A stretch of DNA of 64,000 nt from Aphelocoma coerulescens (Eukaryota > Chordata > Aves > Passeriformes > Corvidae): assembly GCF_041296385.1 (NCBI RefSeq), contig NC_091015.1, forward strand, positions 57,106,345 through 57,170,344. Reading direction: 5' to 3'. This document shows positions 13,224 through 27,000 of the stretch, one piece after another. How positions within the stretch are numbered: the first letter of the stretch is position 1; the number at the start of each line of letters is the position of its first letter. The position numbers and the translations under genes were made by a program. The notes beneath the pieces are model-generated. The model did not search any database. It was given only the letters and a program-made list of their open reading frames with translations, and was not told the DNA's origin.

Positions 13224-13972
13224 TTCTTTTTAATCACATCTATTATCTCTTCTCAGTTAAATTCTGCTGTGTCTTTTTTTTTTTTTCTTGGAAAGAAAAA
13301 CGTATCATATGTGGTGCTGTTGCTCATGTATGATACAGTAATAGAGTAAAAAAAAAAAATTAAACCAAGGATAATAGACTGGAAGAATAGGGGTAGAATA
13401 ATGGTGGAAAAGAGAAGTAGCGTTCTGATCTTGCATCTTTAAGATAAGTGTAAAATTACAAATGCAGTGCGTGCCATCTGCTTCTGTCAGTATGAATGAA
13501 AATAATGATGTTAATTGTGAATGTTACCTGAAATCATGGGCAAGCTCTCACCGTTGTATTGTTAAAGTCTTTATTAGACTTTGAGGGCAGGGAAGGACTG
13601 CAGTCCTAAGCTTGATAATTTTAATTCCTTTACTTTTCACTTATTATACTAGCTAATACTATTAATAAGTGTAAAATCTGTATTTCAATAGAAAGTTTGA
13701 GAATTTAATTCTCTGTTTGGAAGTTTGAGTTGTGGCCATAACAATTAAGGGTTTAAAAAAAAACAAAAGCAAAACATACCTTTATTTTAATTCTTTATTT
13801 TTATTTAAATAGATGGAAACTTTGGGGTTTTCCTTCCAGGAAAATTATGCCACTGTTATCTATGACTTTGAATATGTCAGCATAGAAAACTTACTTAGCT
13901 AAATATTTTAGTGGGAGTTGAGTGAATATACGCAGTAACGCTGTCCATGTCATTAATTGTTGTCTTCCCTGA

Positions 13973-14594
13973 TGTGATGGAGGAGACGTTCAGATGTTTG
14001 CCAGGAGAAGAAAGGAGGCAAATGGGACTTCATGCTTCTCAGTCTCCAGATAGGTGTTTATTAATTCTTATCTAAGGAGAACAAGCCACTGGCATGGCCT
14101 AGACATAGCACAGAGCAGAGAAGGCAGCAAGAAGACAACTTATCAAGATTTCACAGCCTTTTTAAAGGTAAATTACCCAATGAAAACTTAAAATGCAAGA
14201 TATTTTCACTTTTTTACCAATGCCCAACAAGTTCCTAAATCACATAGACAGGAACTGCAGAATTCTTTATCCAATCATCCCAAACCACTATTGCTGCAAA
14301 ATATGGAGTTAGTGAAGAAGGAGAAAGAAGATTTTAACGACAACTTATCCTCCATTTTGGGGTTTTCTACTTCTATCTATTTACTATGCAAATAGACCAA
14401 AAAACTCTAAATTTTTCACCCTGTGATAATCTCACATAGTATTCTACCACCTAATTCACACCATTGTAGATTCAAACTCTTCCCAGAAGCTAGGCAAATT
14501 TTCCCATGGACAAAGGCCAAAAACAGTACTGTCCAGGGGGGTAAAACCTTTCAAAACAGGCAGAGAAATATTCTCTGCATGCTGGGTTCCCACA
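13973..14594 (-). mobile_element. Endogenous-retrovirus solo LTR, antisense
   Basis: On the - strand the block runs from TGTGGGAACCCAGC (14594) to CCTCCATCACA (13973), giving TG...CA ends over 622 bp. A - strand AATAAACACC near 14058 suits the poly(A) signal of the R region. The words 'ggcaaatgggacttcatgct', 'ttaccaatgcccaacaag' and 'tctcacatagtattctacca' look like a repeated songbird LTR. I see no clean target-site duplication, so the borders are approximate and the class is unassigned. Confidence 0.6.
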
Positions 14595-14770
14595 ATGCAG
14601 TTATGAAAAAAAGAAAGAAAAAACATTAAAATATTACATCTCTTGAAATCAGGGGAAATGAGGAGAAAGTATATCACAAATATACTGATGTGGATTCTTA
14701 TTTCAGAAGTTTTATTTCGCTCTTAAGTGTTTTGACACTTCAGTAAGCTTATAAATTCTGTCATTTCACC

Positions 14771-15905
14771 TGCCTAGTAGATGAAGGGAAGGTGGTGAAT
14801 ATGAGTTTTCTGGATTTTGTTTAGGCTTTTGATATTGTCCCTCCCAGCATCCTTCTGGACTAGTCTGACTGTGAAGTGAGCAGGTAGATGGTGTGCTGAA
14901 AGAACTGGCTGAAGGGCAGGGCTCAAAGGGTTGTAGAGGATGGGACTACACCTGGCTGGAGACCAGTCACCAGTGGTGTTCCTCAGAGCTCAATCCCAAG
15001 GCCAGTTCTGCTCAAAATTTTTATCAATGATTTGGAGGCAGGAGTCGAGTGCACTGTTAGCAAGTTTGCTGATGATGCTGAAGTGGGAGGTGCTGTTGAC
15101 ATTTCTGAGGGACAAGAGGCCTTGCAGAGGGATATGGATGGATTGGAGTGTTGAACAATCATCAGTGGTATGAAACTGAACAAGAACAAATGCTGGACTC
15201 TGCACCAGGGATACAGCAGAACCTTCCACAAGTACAAATTGGGAGAGGCATGGCTGGAGAGCAGCCCCACAGAAATGGGTCTGGGGATACTGGCTGACAG
15301 CAGGCTCAAAGTCAGCAGTGGCAAGCCTTCAAATACAGCACAACCAGCTGGTCAAAAAGGGTGATCATCTCACTCTGTTTAGCACTGCTGCAACTTCATT
15401 TTGAGTACTGTGTGCATGTCTGAACTCCAAAATTTAACAACGGTGTGAAGGTCCTTAAATGTGTCCAAGAGGAGGGCACTGAAGCTGGTGAAGGGGCTAG
15501 AAGCAATGCCCTGTGAGAAGTAGCTGAAGACACAGGGTTCATCTAGTTTGGAGAGAAGGAGGCTGAGGGGTGACCACACTGTTTTCTGCAGCTTCCTGAG
15601 GTGGTAGAGAGGGAAGTTGCTGATCTCTTCCCAGTGGTACCCAGTACCAGGGCATGTGGGAGTGGCTGAAAGCTGCATCCATCAGAGCAGGTTCAGACTT
15701 GACATGAGGAAACATTTCTTTACCAAGAGGGTTGTCAAACTGTGGAAGAGTCTTCTTTGAGAAAGGGTTGATGCCCCAAGCCTGTCAGTGTTTGAGGCAT
15801 TTGAGCATTGCCCTTAATGCCATACTTAAACTTTTGGTCAGCCCTGAAGTGGTCAGGCAGTTGGATAAGGTGACTGTTGTCTGTCCCTTTCAACTGAATA
15901 CTCTA
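14771..15905 (+). mobile_element. CR1 LINE, ORF2 C-terminal part plus 3' end
   Basis: About 1.1 kb. The first part still translates in pieces to the CR1 reverse-transcriptase C-terminal half: near 14990-15150 it gives a PKASSAQNFYQ-like stretch where the family has GPVLFxIFINDL, followed by KFADDAEVGG and GQEALQRDMD-like words. The frame is broken by stops. The rest is the 3' untranslated part ending near 'ccctttcaactgaatactct'. A dead copy. Confidence 0.85.
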
Positions 15906-16223
15906 TTCTGCACTCATGATGAGTCAAATAACAATAAGACTGTTATATGCCTGAAATGCCAGGGGATTTTAGCTTTGAGAACACTTTCAAAGACATGTAA
16001 CACAAGAGATATAACTGGAAACAGGATTTCATTTTTCTCACTCTATTTCAGAACAGATGTTCACAAGCATTATCACAGTGTGCAGGTGTAGCTAGGAGCA
16101 GGTTAATGCAATCCTCAGTTTAGCTTGAAAAAACATCACTTGAAGTCTGGCAAAGGAAAGTCAGAGAGCTACAGAGCATTGCAAATCCCCTACATTTTGT
16201 GGAGAGACATTTGCTAGTGGGAC

Positions 16224-17283
16224 TGTCGTGGTTTGACACTGGCCCAATGCCAGGCACCCACGAGAGCTGCTCACTCACCCTCCCCTGTCACAGCTGGGCA
16301 GAGGAGAGAAAGGGAAAAAAAAAGTTAACAAAGGCTCCGTGAGCTAAGGACCAGGAGAAACGCTTCAAGGGCGAAACAGGCTCAACTTACGTTGCAAAGT
16401 GAATTTCTTACTAACAGAATCAGAGGAGGATAATGAGAAGTAAAATAAGCCCTTAGAACATCTTCCCCCTCCCAGCCCCTCCCTGCTTCCCACCAACAGC
16501 ACAGGGAGACAGGGCATGGGGGTTTGGTCAGTTCATCACTGAGATTTCCTTCTGCTGCTCCAGGAGAGGAGTCCTTCCCCTGTGAGGCCGTGGGTCCCTC
16601 CCACAGGGGACAGTTCTCCCTGAACTTCCCTGGCGTTTGTCCACTCTCAGGAGCAGCAGCCCCACCGCCCCTGCTGCAGCCTGAGCCCCTCCCACGGGCA
16701 CACAGCCCTCCTGCACTGTGGCTCTCTCTTTCCACGGGGTGCAGCCCTCCAAGGACAGGCTGCTCCAGCCTGGAAGCAGGGCCCTCTCTCTCCAGCGGGT
16801 CTCCCACTGGATCACAGCCCCCTCCAGGCATCCACCCGCTCTGGCACGGGCACCTCCCCCACGGGCTGTGGGTGGATCTCTGCATCCCCCGTGGATCCCC
16901 ATGGGCTGCAGGGGCACAGCAGCTTCACCATGGTCTGCACCACGGCCTGCAGAGGAACCTCGGCTTCAGCTCCTGGAGCACCTCCTCCCCCTCCTTCACT
17001 GACCTCGGTGTCACCATGTTTTCCCTCACGTGTTCTCACCTCCTCCTCTTCTCTGACTAGAATCCAAAATCTTGTGACTTTGTTTTGATTTTCTCTTTAA
17101 ATATGTCATCACAGAGGTGTTACCAGCCTCTCTCACTGGCCCAGTTTTGGCCAGCAGCATGTCCGTCTTCAGAGCCATCAGCCGCTGGCTCTGCTGGACA
17201 TGGTGGGAAGCTTCCAGCAGCTTCCTCAGGAGCTATCTCTGTGGCCCCCTGCTACCTAAAACCAGGTGTGCCAAACCAATACA
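16224..17283 (-). mobile_element. Endogenous-retrovirus solo LTR, ERVK-type, antisense
   Basis: On the - strand it starts TGTATTGGTTTGGCACACC (17283) and ends GGGCCAGTGTCAAACCACGACA-like sequence at 16224, so TG...CA ends over 1060 bp. The GC-rich middle has repeated 'CCCAC.GGG' words, and ATATTTAAAGAG around 17092-17103 may be the TATA region. Both ends match an abundant songbird ERVK LTR. Only GAC is shared by the immediate flanks. A 10-bp repeat AGTGGGACTG spans the left border (16216-16225) and recurs at 17582-17591, so the history may include an extra event on the right side. Confidence 0.75.
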
Positions 17284-20200
17284 GACTGCATGGGGAAAAC
17301 AGATTTCTGTCTCGCTCATGTGTCTCTTGTAGCAAGGAGTTAATGGCACGGTTTACATCCAACACAGTTGCTATGAACTCCACCTCTCCAGGCAAGTTTG
17401 CCCATAGAGTTTCTTGGAATATTATGAATTATGGGCTGTTTATCTTCCTGGTGAGTGTCCTTCACCCAGGCTCTCTCTGGAGAGAGTGAACATGATGGTC
17501 TGTAAACATCATTCCTTCATAAGACATACTTGTTTTGACCACACATCCTTCCTGGAGCCTGCCATATAGAATAACCCAAGCAGTGGGACTGCCTGGAGCC
17601 AAAAGAAGGGGTGCCAGGTGAACCCAGTCTCCTTCAAATCAGAGGCAGACACTGGGTCAACCCACAGATGATACAACAGTCTTGAAAATATGTTACTGAT
17701 ATTGAAAAAAACCTCTGAAAATTATCTATAAAACCTTTATAACCTTTACATAACCTTTATCAGAAACAGGAAAGTAGATAACTCACTGATGCACAAAAAA
17801 GGTTCTTTTTAGAAAATACCTCAAAAGTTATAAGAATGTGATTTTCTCTCTTTATTTGATAATGAAATTTTTCTGTCTGAATTTGCATTTTCAAAAACCC
17901 AAGCCCCAAACATTCACACACCCAGTTTATAATTATTTTTTTCTCTGATTCAAAATTATTTTGGTTTTTAGAAAGAACAATAATCAGTGTAAGGTATCAA
18001 TTTGGATACAGGAATTCAAATAGTATGGCAGTAGGAATAGAGGTCAAGCTGTCCATGTTTCCTGAAGAGCAAGAATAAAGATCGGTAACAGTCACATGCA
18101 AAAGAATTGTGTGGTATTTTTAAAAGTATGACACATCTCAATGACAAACACACCTTTCCTAAACTTGTTCCACCACTGAGTTTCTTGGCCAGGGGCGCAT
18201 GGAAAGCACTCCTGTGTCTGCCTGGTGCTTGTATTGCCCACATGGAGTGCTGAAAAGTGACATCTCCTCATGAGGGTGCAAGCCTGGAGCCCTTCCAAGC
18301 ATGGGCTGTTCTGCACAAGCAAGAACCCCTGGAGAAATGGAGCCAAGGGAAGCGCAGAGCTCACTCCTGCTGCAAACTTGTAATGGACAAGAGATGGGGC
18401 ATGACTGGTGCTTTGGAAGTGCAAGGGAGGAGAAATGTTGTTGCTGGCAATGCTGAGATGTGTATGAAAGTGTCTGGCCAAGTCACCATCTAACACTAAC
18501 ACTGCTTTTTAGTAATCCCTAGGTGCCTGTAAGACAGCTGCCAGGACCAATTTAAGATTTTTTTGTGCACCCACCTCAAGCCATTTGAGAATGCTAGTGT
18601 GATGAAATGGCTGATAATGTCCTTCAGGTACAAAGGAACTTTTTATTTTAATTAATGAAAGAGACTGGGAAACAATCCTCTAGCACACACTTGGTGCTTA
18701 ATCAGTTCACAGAGCTATTGCAATGAGTGCAGAAAGCTGCCAAGCTATGTCTGTTCAGTTAAAGAATCACAACATTTTGATGCCAGCTTAGTGTGATGAG
18801 AGAGGCCCTGCCATGTGTCCAAACATGGATCTGATGGATCAGCAGGCAGAGCAAGGCTAGAGACAAATTCCCTTACTGTGAGTATCCCCTGTCCAGAGGG
18901 CTTTGATGCAAAAAACAGTCTGTCAGTAGCAAGGATTTCAGGCATTTATAAGGTGAATCTGACATTTTGAGTCATGCTTGAAAACAAACTGGTAGCCAGT
19001 GCATTTTAAGGCCATGCTTTTCTCTTTGCAGAGGCAAATGGATGCTGAACTAGCACATCCTAAAACAATTAGCTCTTGCTGTATGAATTGCATTCCCATA
19101 CTGTGCTGTATCTAGCACTAATCCAGACTGGAAGTAACAACTTCCTATATAATTGGCACTGAGTGCCACATCAAAATAAAATAAATATTTTAGCCAATGT
19201 AGATGGAAATTTTTTGGAAGTTCAGGTGTTAACTTGTCTTTTTATTTTGCTTTTAATTATGGCCATTAATGGCCTGATCTGAGGTTTATGTCTCATCCCA
19301 AACATTTTCCTATGGCCTGCTGTTACATAGCAGGGCACTTTAGTGTGAGGGTTTTCAGTACAAAGCAAGTGCTGTTCACAGCACTGGAGTGCAGCAATTC
19401 TGCTCACGCCCTCGGGTTCAGGCGGCCAAAGTTCACTGTAGTGCTCAAGACACCTGACCAAACACACACCACGTATGTCTCCCTCCTCTACAGCCTTTGC
19501 CAGCCATGTTTCAGGCAGCTGCTGTAGAAATAAAGGAGGAAGATTTAAGGATGCATTGTGCTTGTCCGCCCTTGTCTGGTGCTTTGAACTCCCTGAAGGC
19601 TGCTTTGTGTGACTTGACGTAGGCATTGACCATCCCTGGCTGGCCAGTGTCTTCCTCAGCTGTGATGTGTGTGCTCTGGCAGCTCCCCACACCACCTTTA
19701 CTTTTTCCCCGTGTCCTTGTATCCTCCCTTGTGTTTGCTTAGTGGTGTGTTACAGGTCCCCTGTTGGGCTTTGACTGACTGTGCTCTGGAAGCCTTGGGG
19801 TTGAAACACTGTTGAAAGACAGGAGTGGGAAGAATTTCTCTATCTCTTGCCATTTACTGTAAAACAATCCACACAGCAGGAAGCAAAGTCTTGTTCTTGA
19901 ATTTCAAAAAGCTATTTTGCCAGTGTTAAAAAACTTTGTCTGATGTGATTTGTACTGGAGGATGTATAGTTTCATCTTCTGAGCATTTTGCATAAAATTA
20001 CATTTTCTGTGTGTTTCCATGAAACTTTTGTAACCTTCTGAGTCCACCCTTTCTAGAAGCTTTAATTGGACAAATGTTCTCACAGAGGATTTAAGTGAAT
20101 CATGCATCAAGCTGCTCCAGTTTTATAGGAAATTCAGCCTGAAACTTCTTTTAAAAGCCTTGTATTCAAAAGAGACTTAGGGTAATTGCATTACCTTTAA

Positions 20201-20786
20201 CCACTGGTTGCACACATTTTTTTTCATGGAGAAACTGTCTGGCAATGTAAGTTGCTATAGCAGCTGAATTTACAAAGCTAATAGCAGTGTATATGCTTTA
20301 TAGAATGATTAGTACACTATTTGGGGATTTTAATGGAATTTTAATCTTTTGTTTGTGGCAGCTCTGGATGTGCTAACACTGCCATTTTTCAGGAATTGTA
20401 TGTGGAAGTTCGTTTAAGTTGTCTTCCGATTTATTGAGAGCATTTAAATCAGTATTGGAAACCTTCAGGATGCACAACATCATGCTTTTTATTCATTCTA
20501 TTCAATGATCTCACTCAAACAACATGGAGAAATGGCCCTTTTAAATCTAGACAGTGCTCCCTTATTTCAAATGGTCTAATTGAACATTAATTCTCTTGCT
20601 TCACAAATCTCCTGAGAGATGAAGAGGAGCTAGATACTGTGTTAGAAACAATTTCTAGGGCTAACTTGCCTAATTCTCTCAGTCATCAATTTAGCAAAAA
20701 GAGAACTGACACTGTAAGGTGAAAATACCTCTTGGAATTATGGGGATTTGGTGACTAATGTGGTTTGATTTTGTTTGTTTGTTTAG

Positions 20787-20858
20787 AAATTCTTCCTATA
20801 TGGATCAGCCTTCTAGTGATGGTGAAACTGGAAGAAGACCACTCTAAGCAAACTCAGG
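20787..20858 (+). other. STARD3NL: STARD3NL 5' UTR in exon 2
   Basis: The exon begins after the acceptor TTGTTTGTTTAG. The 72 nt before the start codon contain an upstream ATG at 20800 that opens a 15-codon reading frame ending TAA at 20845-20847, out of frame with the main ORF and 11 nt before it. The main ATG has A at -3. The upstream ATG has T at -3 and G at +4. Confidence 0.75.
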
Positions 20859-21083
20859 ATGAATCGGGTCCCAGCTGATGCAGAAAATGCTCACAGTAGC
20901 AGCGTGGAATCTTGTCCTTCCTTGCGGGATGTCCACTCCATCAACCCCACACAGCTGATGGCAAGGATTGAGTCATATGAAGGCAGGGAGAAGAAAGGCA
21001 TATCAGATGTCAGAAGGACTTTCTGTTTGTTTGTTACATTTGATCTCTTATTCATAACCTTACTGTGGATAATAGAATTAAAT
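20859..21083 (+). CDS. STARD3NL: STARD3NL coding exon 1 (residues 1-75)
   Basis: Starts MNRVPADAEN and ends LLWIIELN at the donor aat|gtgagt. It carries the cytosolic N-terminal tail and the first membrane helix FCLFVTFDLLFITLLWIIEL. The first 20 or so residues are the least like human. From about residue 22 onward it is nearly identical. Confidence 0.96.
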
Positions 21084-24000
21084 GTGAGTCGTCTTTTCGG
21101 TACCTACCCTTAGACATTATATTAAATATTTATTCACTTCAGAGACGGTTAGTAAGTTGCTCCTTTCTATCCAAAATTATGTTATTTGTATCTATTTAAG
21201 TTGAAGCTGCTTGTTACTTTAAGCTTCCATGAACACAGTGTCTACTCAACTGCATCTACTTTTATTCATTAGGACATGTTTATCTTATTATGAAACCTTT
21301 AGATGTTCCTGTAGTCTGTGAACCATGCTGAAAAAAACATTGGAAATCCAGGGAACTCTTCAAGCATCAAATAAACGAAAATGTTGCTGTACATCTTTGA
21401 TTTTAGCAAGAAATTTACAGGCTTCAAGACTTTGCCTTCTGAGTAACTTTAAGTCAGTGATATTTCACTGAGGTGTTAGTCCCTGAAAAGACTTCTGATG
21501 GCCAAAACCTTTCTTTTGTTGTGATGTATTTTCTTTGATGTAAACTTAGTGTGTTACACATTATGGATGGCAGGGTGCATTTAAACAACTTTAAACATTT
21601 AAACTCCCACAGTTGCCATCTTTTAACTCCACCATTTGTAATCTGGAAAATGAGGCTGTTCTCCTAAAATTTCCAGAAAGCAATAGGATAGCTCATTTGT
21701 TGTTATTTCATAAGTAGCATCCTAGTTCTTGAGCTGGATTTTAAGCTATAATCTAAAGTTTCCATTTAAGAAAGGACACACTAGGGAGGAATCCCTTTTC
21801 TAGACAAGAAAGATCTTAAGTAAATATTTTTTGTCAGCATTCCTTTACTAGATGAATAACCTTGTTTATTAATTTGACATTATGAAGCCTCAGGAGCTGA
21901 CTGTTCAATAGTTTGTTGATGCAGTGAAAAATACTCATTCTGATTTAATTAGAGAAAGCAGATTTTGCTTGCCTGAATGATGTAATTTTGGGACTAGACT
22001 TTCTGTTTTCTCTCTAGGTGGAAAAATGGTTGTAGCATAGTGTTCTTAGGCAGTTCTGGTTTTTAGGCCAGTTTCTCAACAGCTTGTATAAGTAAGAGGA
22101 ACAGAGTGGGTTTATATCTCTTGTTGAGGTTTCAGAGTACAGATTTTCGCATGGGTGCTCTCAGAATACTGAAGACTCTGAATAGAAAATGCTACCAACT
22201 CATGATATTTTATTTTGAATGCTACAGCATCAAGGGACCTCAAGATCATAGCAGTTTCTCTGTGAAAAGCTGTATTTTCAGGACAGCACATTATGAACTG
22301 GTGTCCTATACTTCCACATGTCAGCAAGAATGAAAACCAGGTTTTTGTCATTAGAAGTCATGATATTAGAAGCTAAATTTTGATATCTGGGATCTGACGT
22401 GTGCTTAGGGTTTTGTTCTGTTTTTCTTTGAATTGCTTTGTTCGCTGGGAAGTCAAATAGCACTGTGTTAGGACTGTATGTCATTGGTGCATAAGTAATG
22501 GGTCAGAATTGCTAGGAGAGTTCCTGTAAATAGTCTTTTCACTTTGTTGCCATGATCCAGTTTCCTTAGGTATAGTGTACTTTATCATTAAATGCTTCAG
22601 GGAGTGGCTCCCTGGCATTTTGAGCAAAAGTCAAGACTTCCATGGTTCTCTGTTTATCCTTATGTTAACATGGTGCTCACACAGCCACACAGTTACGAAC
22701 AGCTTGGAGTGGGGGAAGTTGATCTTCCTTATTTATGCTGGAAAAAGATAATTGCACCTGATGCAGTAGAGCAACCAAGGGAAAACTGTATTTATAAAGT
22801 TATTTGTCAGGTAGCCATAGAGGGGAGGGAGAGGAGAAGAAATAGAAGAAATTTGGAGTTTGAAAGACTAGTCTCAGGGAAACACTGTCCGGCAGTATAG
22901 CTGGAAAAGTGTGGAAGTGTGTAGACTGCATGGCTTTGAGATGGTGAGCATATGTTGTTGGCATGCTTTGGTAGCTCCTTTCCTTAAAAAGATGACAGTG
23001 GTCGAACTCAATATTAAAGCCTTCCGTTGGTGTTTTTTTACATAACTATTTCATGCAGTGCTTAATTGTGGAACTTCATATTAAAAGCAATAAGAGATGG
23101 ACACTGAGGTTTTCAATTTTCAACTAAGATAGATACTCCTCTCATTCTCTGACCCAACACACCTTAAATTATTTTCTTATGAGGCCTGTTTGAATGGTAG
23201 AATCCTTCCACTGGAAAGAAACACGGTGGCTAATGAAGGTGGAATTTTGAATCTCATCAGCAAATGGAGGAATTGAATGTTAGTTATTTGTGGGAGATTA
23301 GTCTAATACTTGCAGCTTCTGTTTTTTTTACTGTGGATCTTTTTGCTCAGCTTTCTTAACAAATCATGTGAGGGCTGATAAGGAAAAGACCTGAAGTATG
23401 AATTCAGTTTCTGTTCTGTTTCCTATTTGCTAACATGAGACTAACCAGAACCGGGTTATGGTTGGCTTTTTGATCAGCTATTCTGATCCTCCTTATAAGA
23501 CATAAAATGCTTTGTGAGTTTGTGTAACAGACCTTCTTAACATTTAATCGTTTCTTCCTCCCTCAACAACTTGTTTGCTTTTATTTTGGGACAGCCTGAA
23601 ATGTAGCTTGCCTAGGGCAAGGATGATAATCCTTAATGTTTTCACTTTGAAAAGTCTATGTAATCATGAAAAACAAATAACAACTATAGTCTTGACACTA
23701 TCATTCTTGGCAGACCACTCTTCTGTATTTAGTTTAATGATCTTTTTGCATATCAGCAGGAATTATTAGGGAATTATTAGTTTTACCCTTCATATTTGTG
23801 TGTATTTTGTTTTCTGAAGCTGTGTGTTTTGTTGTTCCTTTGTAGGTAAAAGGAGGCATTGAGACTACCTTAGAGAAAGAAGTCCTACATTATGACTACT
23901 CTTCTTCATATTTTGATATATTTGTAAGTGTTCTTAAAAAAAGAAAAAGGAGCAGCAAAACTACAGTTTTCCCATTCCTCCTTCCACAGATGTTTCCTAG

Positions 24001-27000
24001 TTTGAGTCTTGTGAAAAGGTTGATCTTTTCTCGATAATTTAAACCAGAAGGGCTTGTGCCAAATTTCATCCATCTAGGGGTTGCCCAGTCCTGCCCTTGC
24101 AGCAGGCTCATGGAGCCTGTGGATAGAAATGCTTAGGGGAAATTAATTTGCATCTTTAGCTTTGGGGTGCATGGAAAAGCAGATGGAAAACCCAGTCAAG
24201 AATGTGAGTCTGATGTAACATAAGGTAATTCATTAAGAGAACAAGACCCAGAGCCCTCGAGCTCTAAAATAATTTTGCTCAAACCGATGTTTTCGTCCTT
24301 CCTTGGGCATAAGGTGGCTGCAATGAGGACAGGCTTGTTCCTAGGGTGGCCTGCACAGGGCAGGATTTTTCAGAGTTGTGTTTTCACTCCAACAGTAAAA
24401 AGAGTTGGCATGAAGTAGGAGTCTCCTTTACTATGTATAAGTAGCTTAGGCACATAAGAGGAACTCTATTGCATCAGGAAATTTCTTTCTTTAGGTGAAG
24501 CTGTAGCTCTGTAGTTGCAATGCATTTTGCACTGCATGGCCCAAGTAAAAGGTATTTCATTACAGTTCTTCTAAAGGGCAGGATTGTTAATTCTACATGA
24601 TCTTGTTTGCCTTACAGAGATGACTTGGTTCGGTATCAGTCATTTTATACTGATGACCATATCCAGAACCTCTCTTTGAAACTGGTGTAAAAACCCATCC
24701 TTACTTCTGCATTGGACATTTGCTGTGTCAAATGAACTTACTTACTAGATTCAAATATTATATAAGCTAGCAAACTCTGCTACTTCTCCCTCTTTCATTG
24801 TTTTGCTGGCAGGTTCTCCATGATAAACCATACTGCAGAAGGCAAAAAATGTTATCTCTAAATGTTGAAGCTCTGGAAGTTATTTTATCCCGTAGTTTAA
24901 CCAAGGGTTAAGAACATGCAAATGCAAATGCAAAACAACAGACTTTTATTCCCTGGGAAGGGACTAGAACATTAAATTTTGCAAAATTATTTGTGGGCTT
25001 TTACAGAATTTCCTGTTTCTACTACACATTTGCATAAGATTAAGTGGGTTTATCATACTTCTGGCCATGGCTGTCTTTGACTTCTCTTCATTTTTAAGCA
25101 TTTTTTTCCCATTTTTTTGATTCTGAACACATCTTTTAAAACAAGTTGGAGACAATCTAGTATCAAAAAATAAACAGGGAAATTGAAGGTCGGGGTCCCT
25201 GATTCAGAGATCTTGTCTGTCTGCTATTGATTTAATTTTATGGCCTAGAAATACCATAACTTACTTTTCTCTACTGCAAAATAGAATGACTTGCTATTGC
25301 AGGCACCTACATAAAGGATAATTGATTGTTGCAATGTTAATATTTCAAAAAATACTAGAAGTATAGTAGCAGACCACTAAGATTAGTGAGATGCACAGTG
25401 ATGCTCAAGGTATTTGCTGGATTAACTGCATCCAAATTTAACTGTTTAGATTCCAGTCAGGTAAAATGATCATGAACATACTTTGTGTAGCTTTCTTATG
25501 TTTCTAACTAATTTGTGGAATCGCACATGTTTGCGTGTGGATGTTGCTTTACAAATTGGGAAATTGACTTCTATTTCTGTTTTATAAGGACGCATTCAAA
25601 TTTGTTTCTTGGTAACAGAACTTAGACTGTCCTAAGTTGCTTTGTAAGCAGTTAGTATTTTCAGTGAGCTGAGAATATTGTGGTTCTTCTGTGTTCTGAA
25701 TTAACCAACCAATGTGTTTTCCTCTCTCTGTAGCTACTGGCAGTCTTTCGGTTTAAGGTGTTAATACTGGCATATGCAATGTGCAGACTGCGCCATTGGT
25801 GGGCAATAGCTGTGAGTAGTAGCCAAGCGTAATGGAGTTTTTCCTAGACTGGATCAGACACAATTTTAGATGCCTCTTAACACTTGTTTGTTAAGAATCA
25901 TCTTGATGGTATATACAAACATTTGTCCTGCAGTAACAAATTAAAAACTTGTTTTCTGAAAGATTTTCAGCCTAAAGGCAAGAATTTATTAACACAGTGG
26001 GTGTGGTTCTTACTAGGTATCATGTTAATACAAATTGAAGATTTATGTTTAATCCGGTATGGATGGCTAGTCATAACTGCTTGTTACCTCCGATTTGTTA
26101 ATTAATGTTGGAAATATATTTGCATTTGAAATAGTGAACCTTCTTCAGAAACAAGAATTGGCATTATTGGATCAGAGATCCAGGTGTCCATTAACTCCCA
26201 CATTCTTACTTTTTAAAGTTTTAGGTGCCACCCATTGAACACTAGCACCTCTATTGCTTCATGCTCCAATAAAAAATGTTGAATATGCATCCCCTCTTAA
26301 AAAGGAAGTTCTCGAGAACTGTATGCAGCCACAGTGGATTGGAGCCAATATTTTTAATGCAGCTGTACTGTGTGAATGACAAAGAAAGCAAAATTTGATG
26401 TAAAATTCATGCTTCCACCAGTCAATACTATAGATTGTAATACAATAGGTGTGCTGCTGGCTTAGTGCTTTGTAAATCAGACTTTTTTTTTCCCTTATGC
26501 TGTGGTAGGTGCATGTAGAACAGGTTCATGTATAACTTTCTTCAAGTGAGTAGCATGCAGTTTGCTTAGTACTCTGAGACTACATGCCATGATTTTTATA
26601 GATTGTGTTACTAGCATGGCACAAACACATACATAATAATAGCTGCTGCTCTGATTGTGCTTATATTTAAATGCATGCCTCTTAGAAGTCCTTGCTCTTA
26701 GTTGTGTAGCTTTAGCTATTTCTTAATCCTTAAGCCTTTGTTTGTGAGGTGATGAGAGTGAACCCATCATGGTAGCAAGTAATTAGATACATAAAGCTTC
26801 ACTGAAGGTTTTGCCAAAGCCTTTAATCTTAATATCCTACCTGTGATTGACAGAAGTTAGTTAGGTTCTGCTGTTACTTAAAGAATTGCTGCACCCAAAT
26901 GCACCAGAAGATACAGAGGCCTTGCTTCTGTGAACAATACTTGTTCACTGCTTTTTCAGGTTTTGGCGTTTTTTAAGATGTTTTATCCAGCCTGCCATTT

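Larger units (their letters stand above)
7011..20786 (+). other. STARD3NL: STARD3NL intron 1 (inferred), repeat-bearing
   Basis: About 13.8 kb between the CpG island and the acceptor at 20785-20786. It holds a CR1 tail (9852), a TguSINE1-like SINE (10131), a CR1 copy in reverse (10382), an LTR (13973), a long CR1 (14771) and a second LTR (16224). Long T runs occur near 12771-12787 and 13191-13225. Stretches 7011-9850, 10875-13970 and 17290-20780 show nothing I can name. Confidence 0.6.

Noticed and set aside
16382..17060. ORFs of 167 aa (-) and 178 aa (+)
   Set aside because: They lie inside the GC-rich part of an ERVK-type LTR, which does not code for protein.
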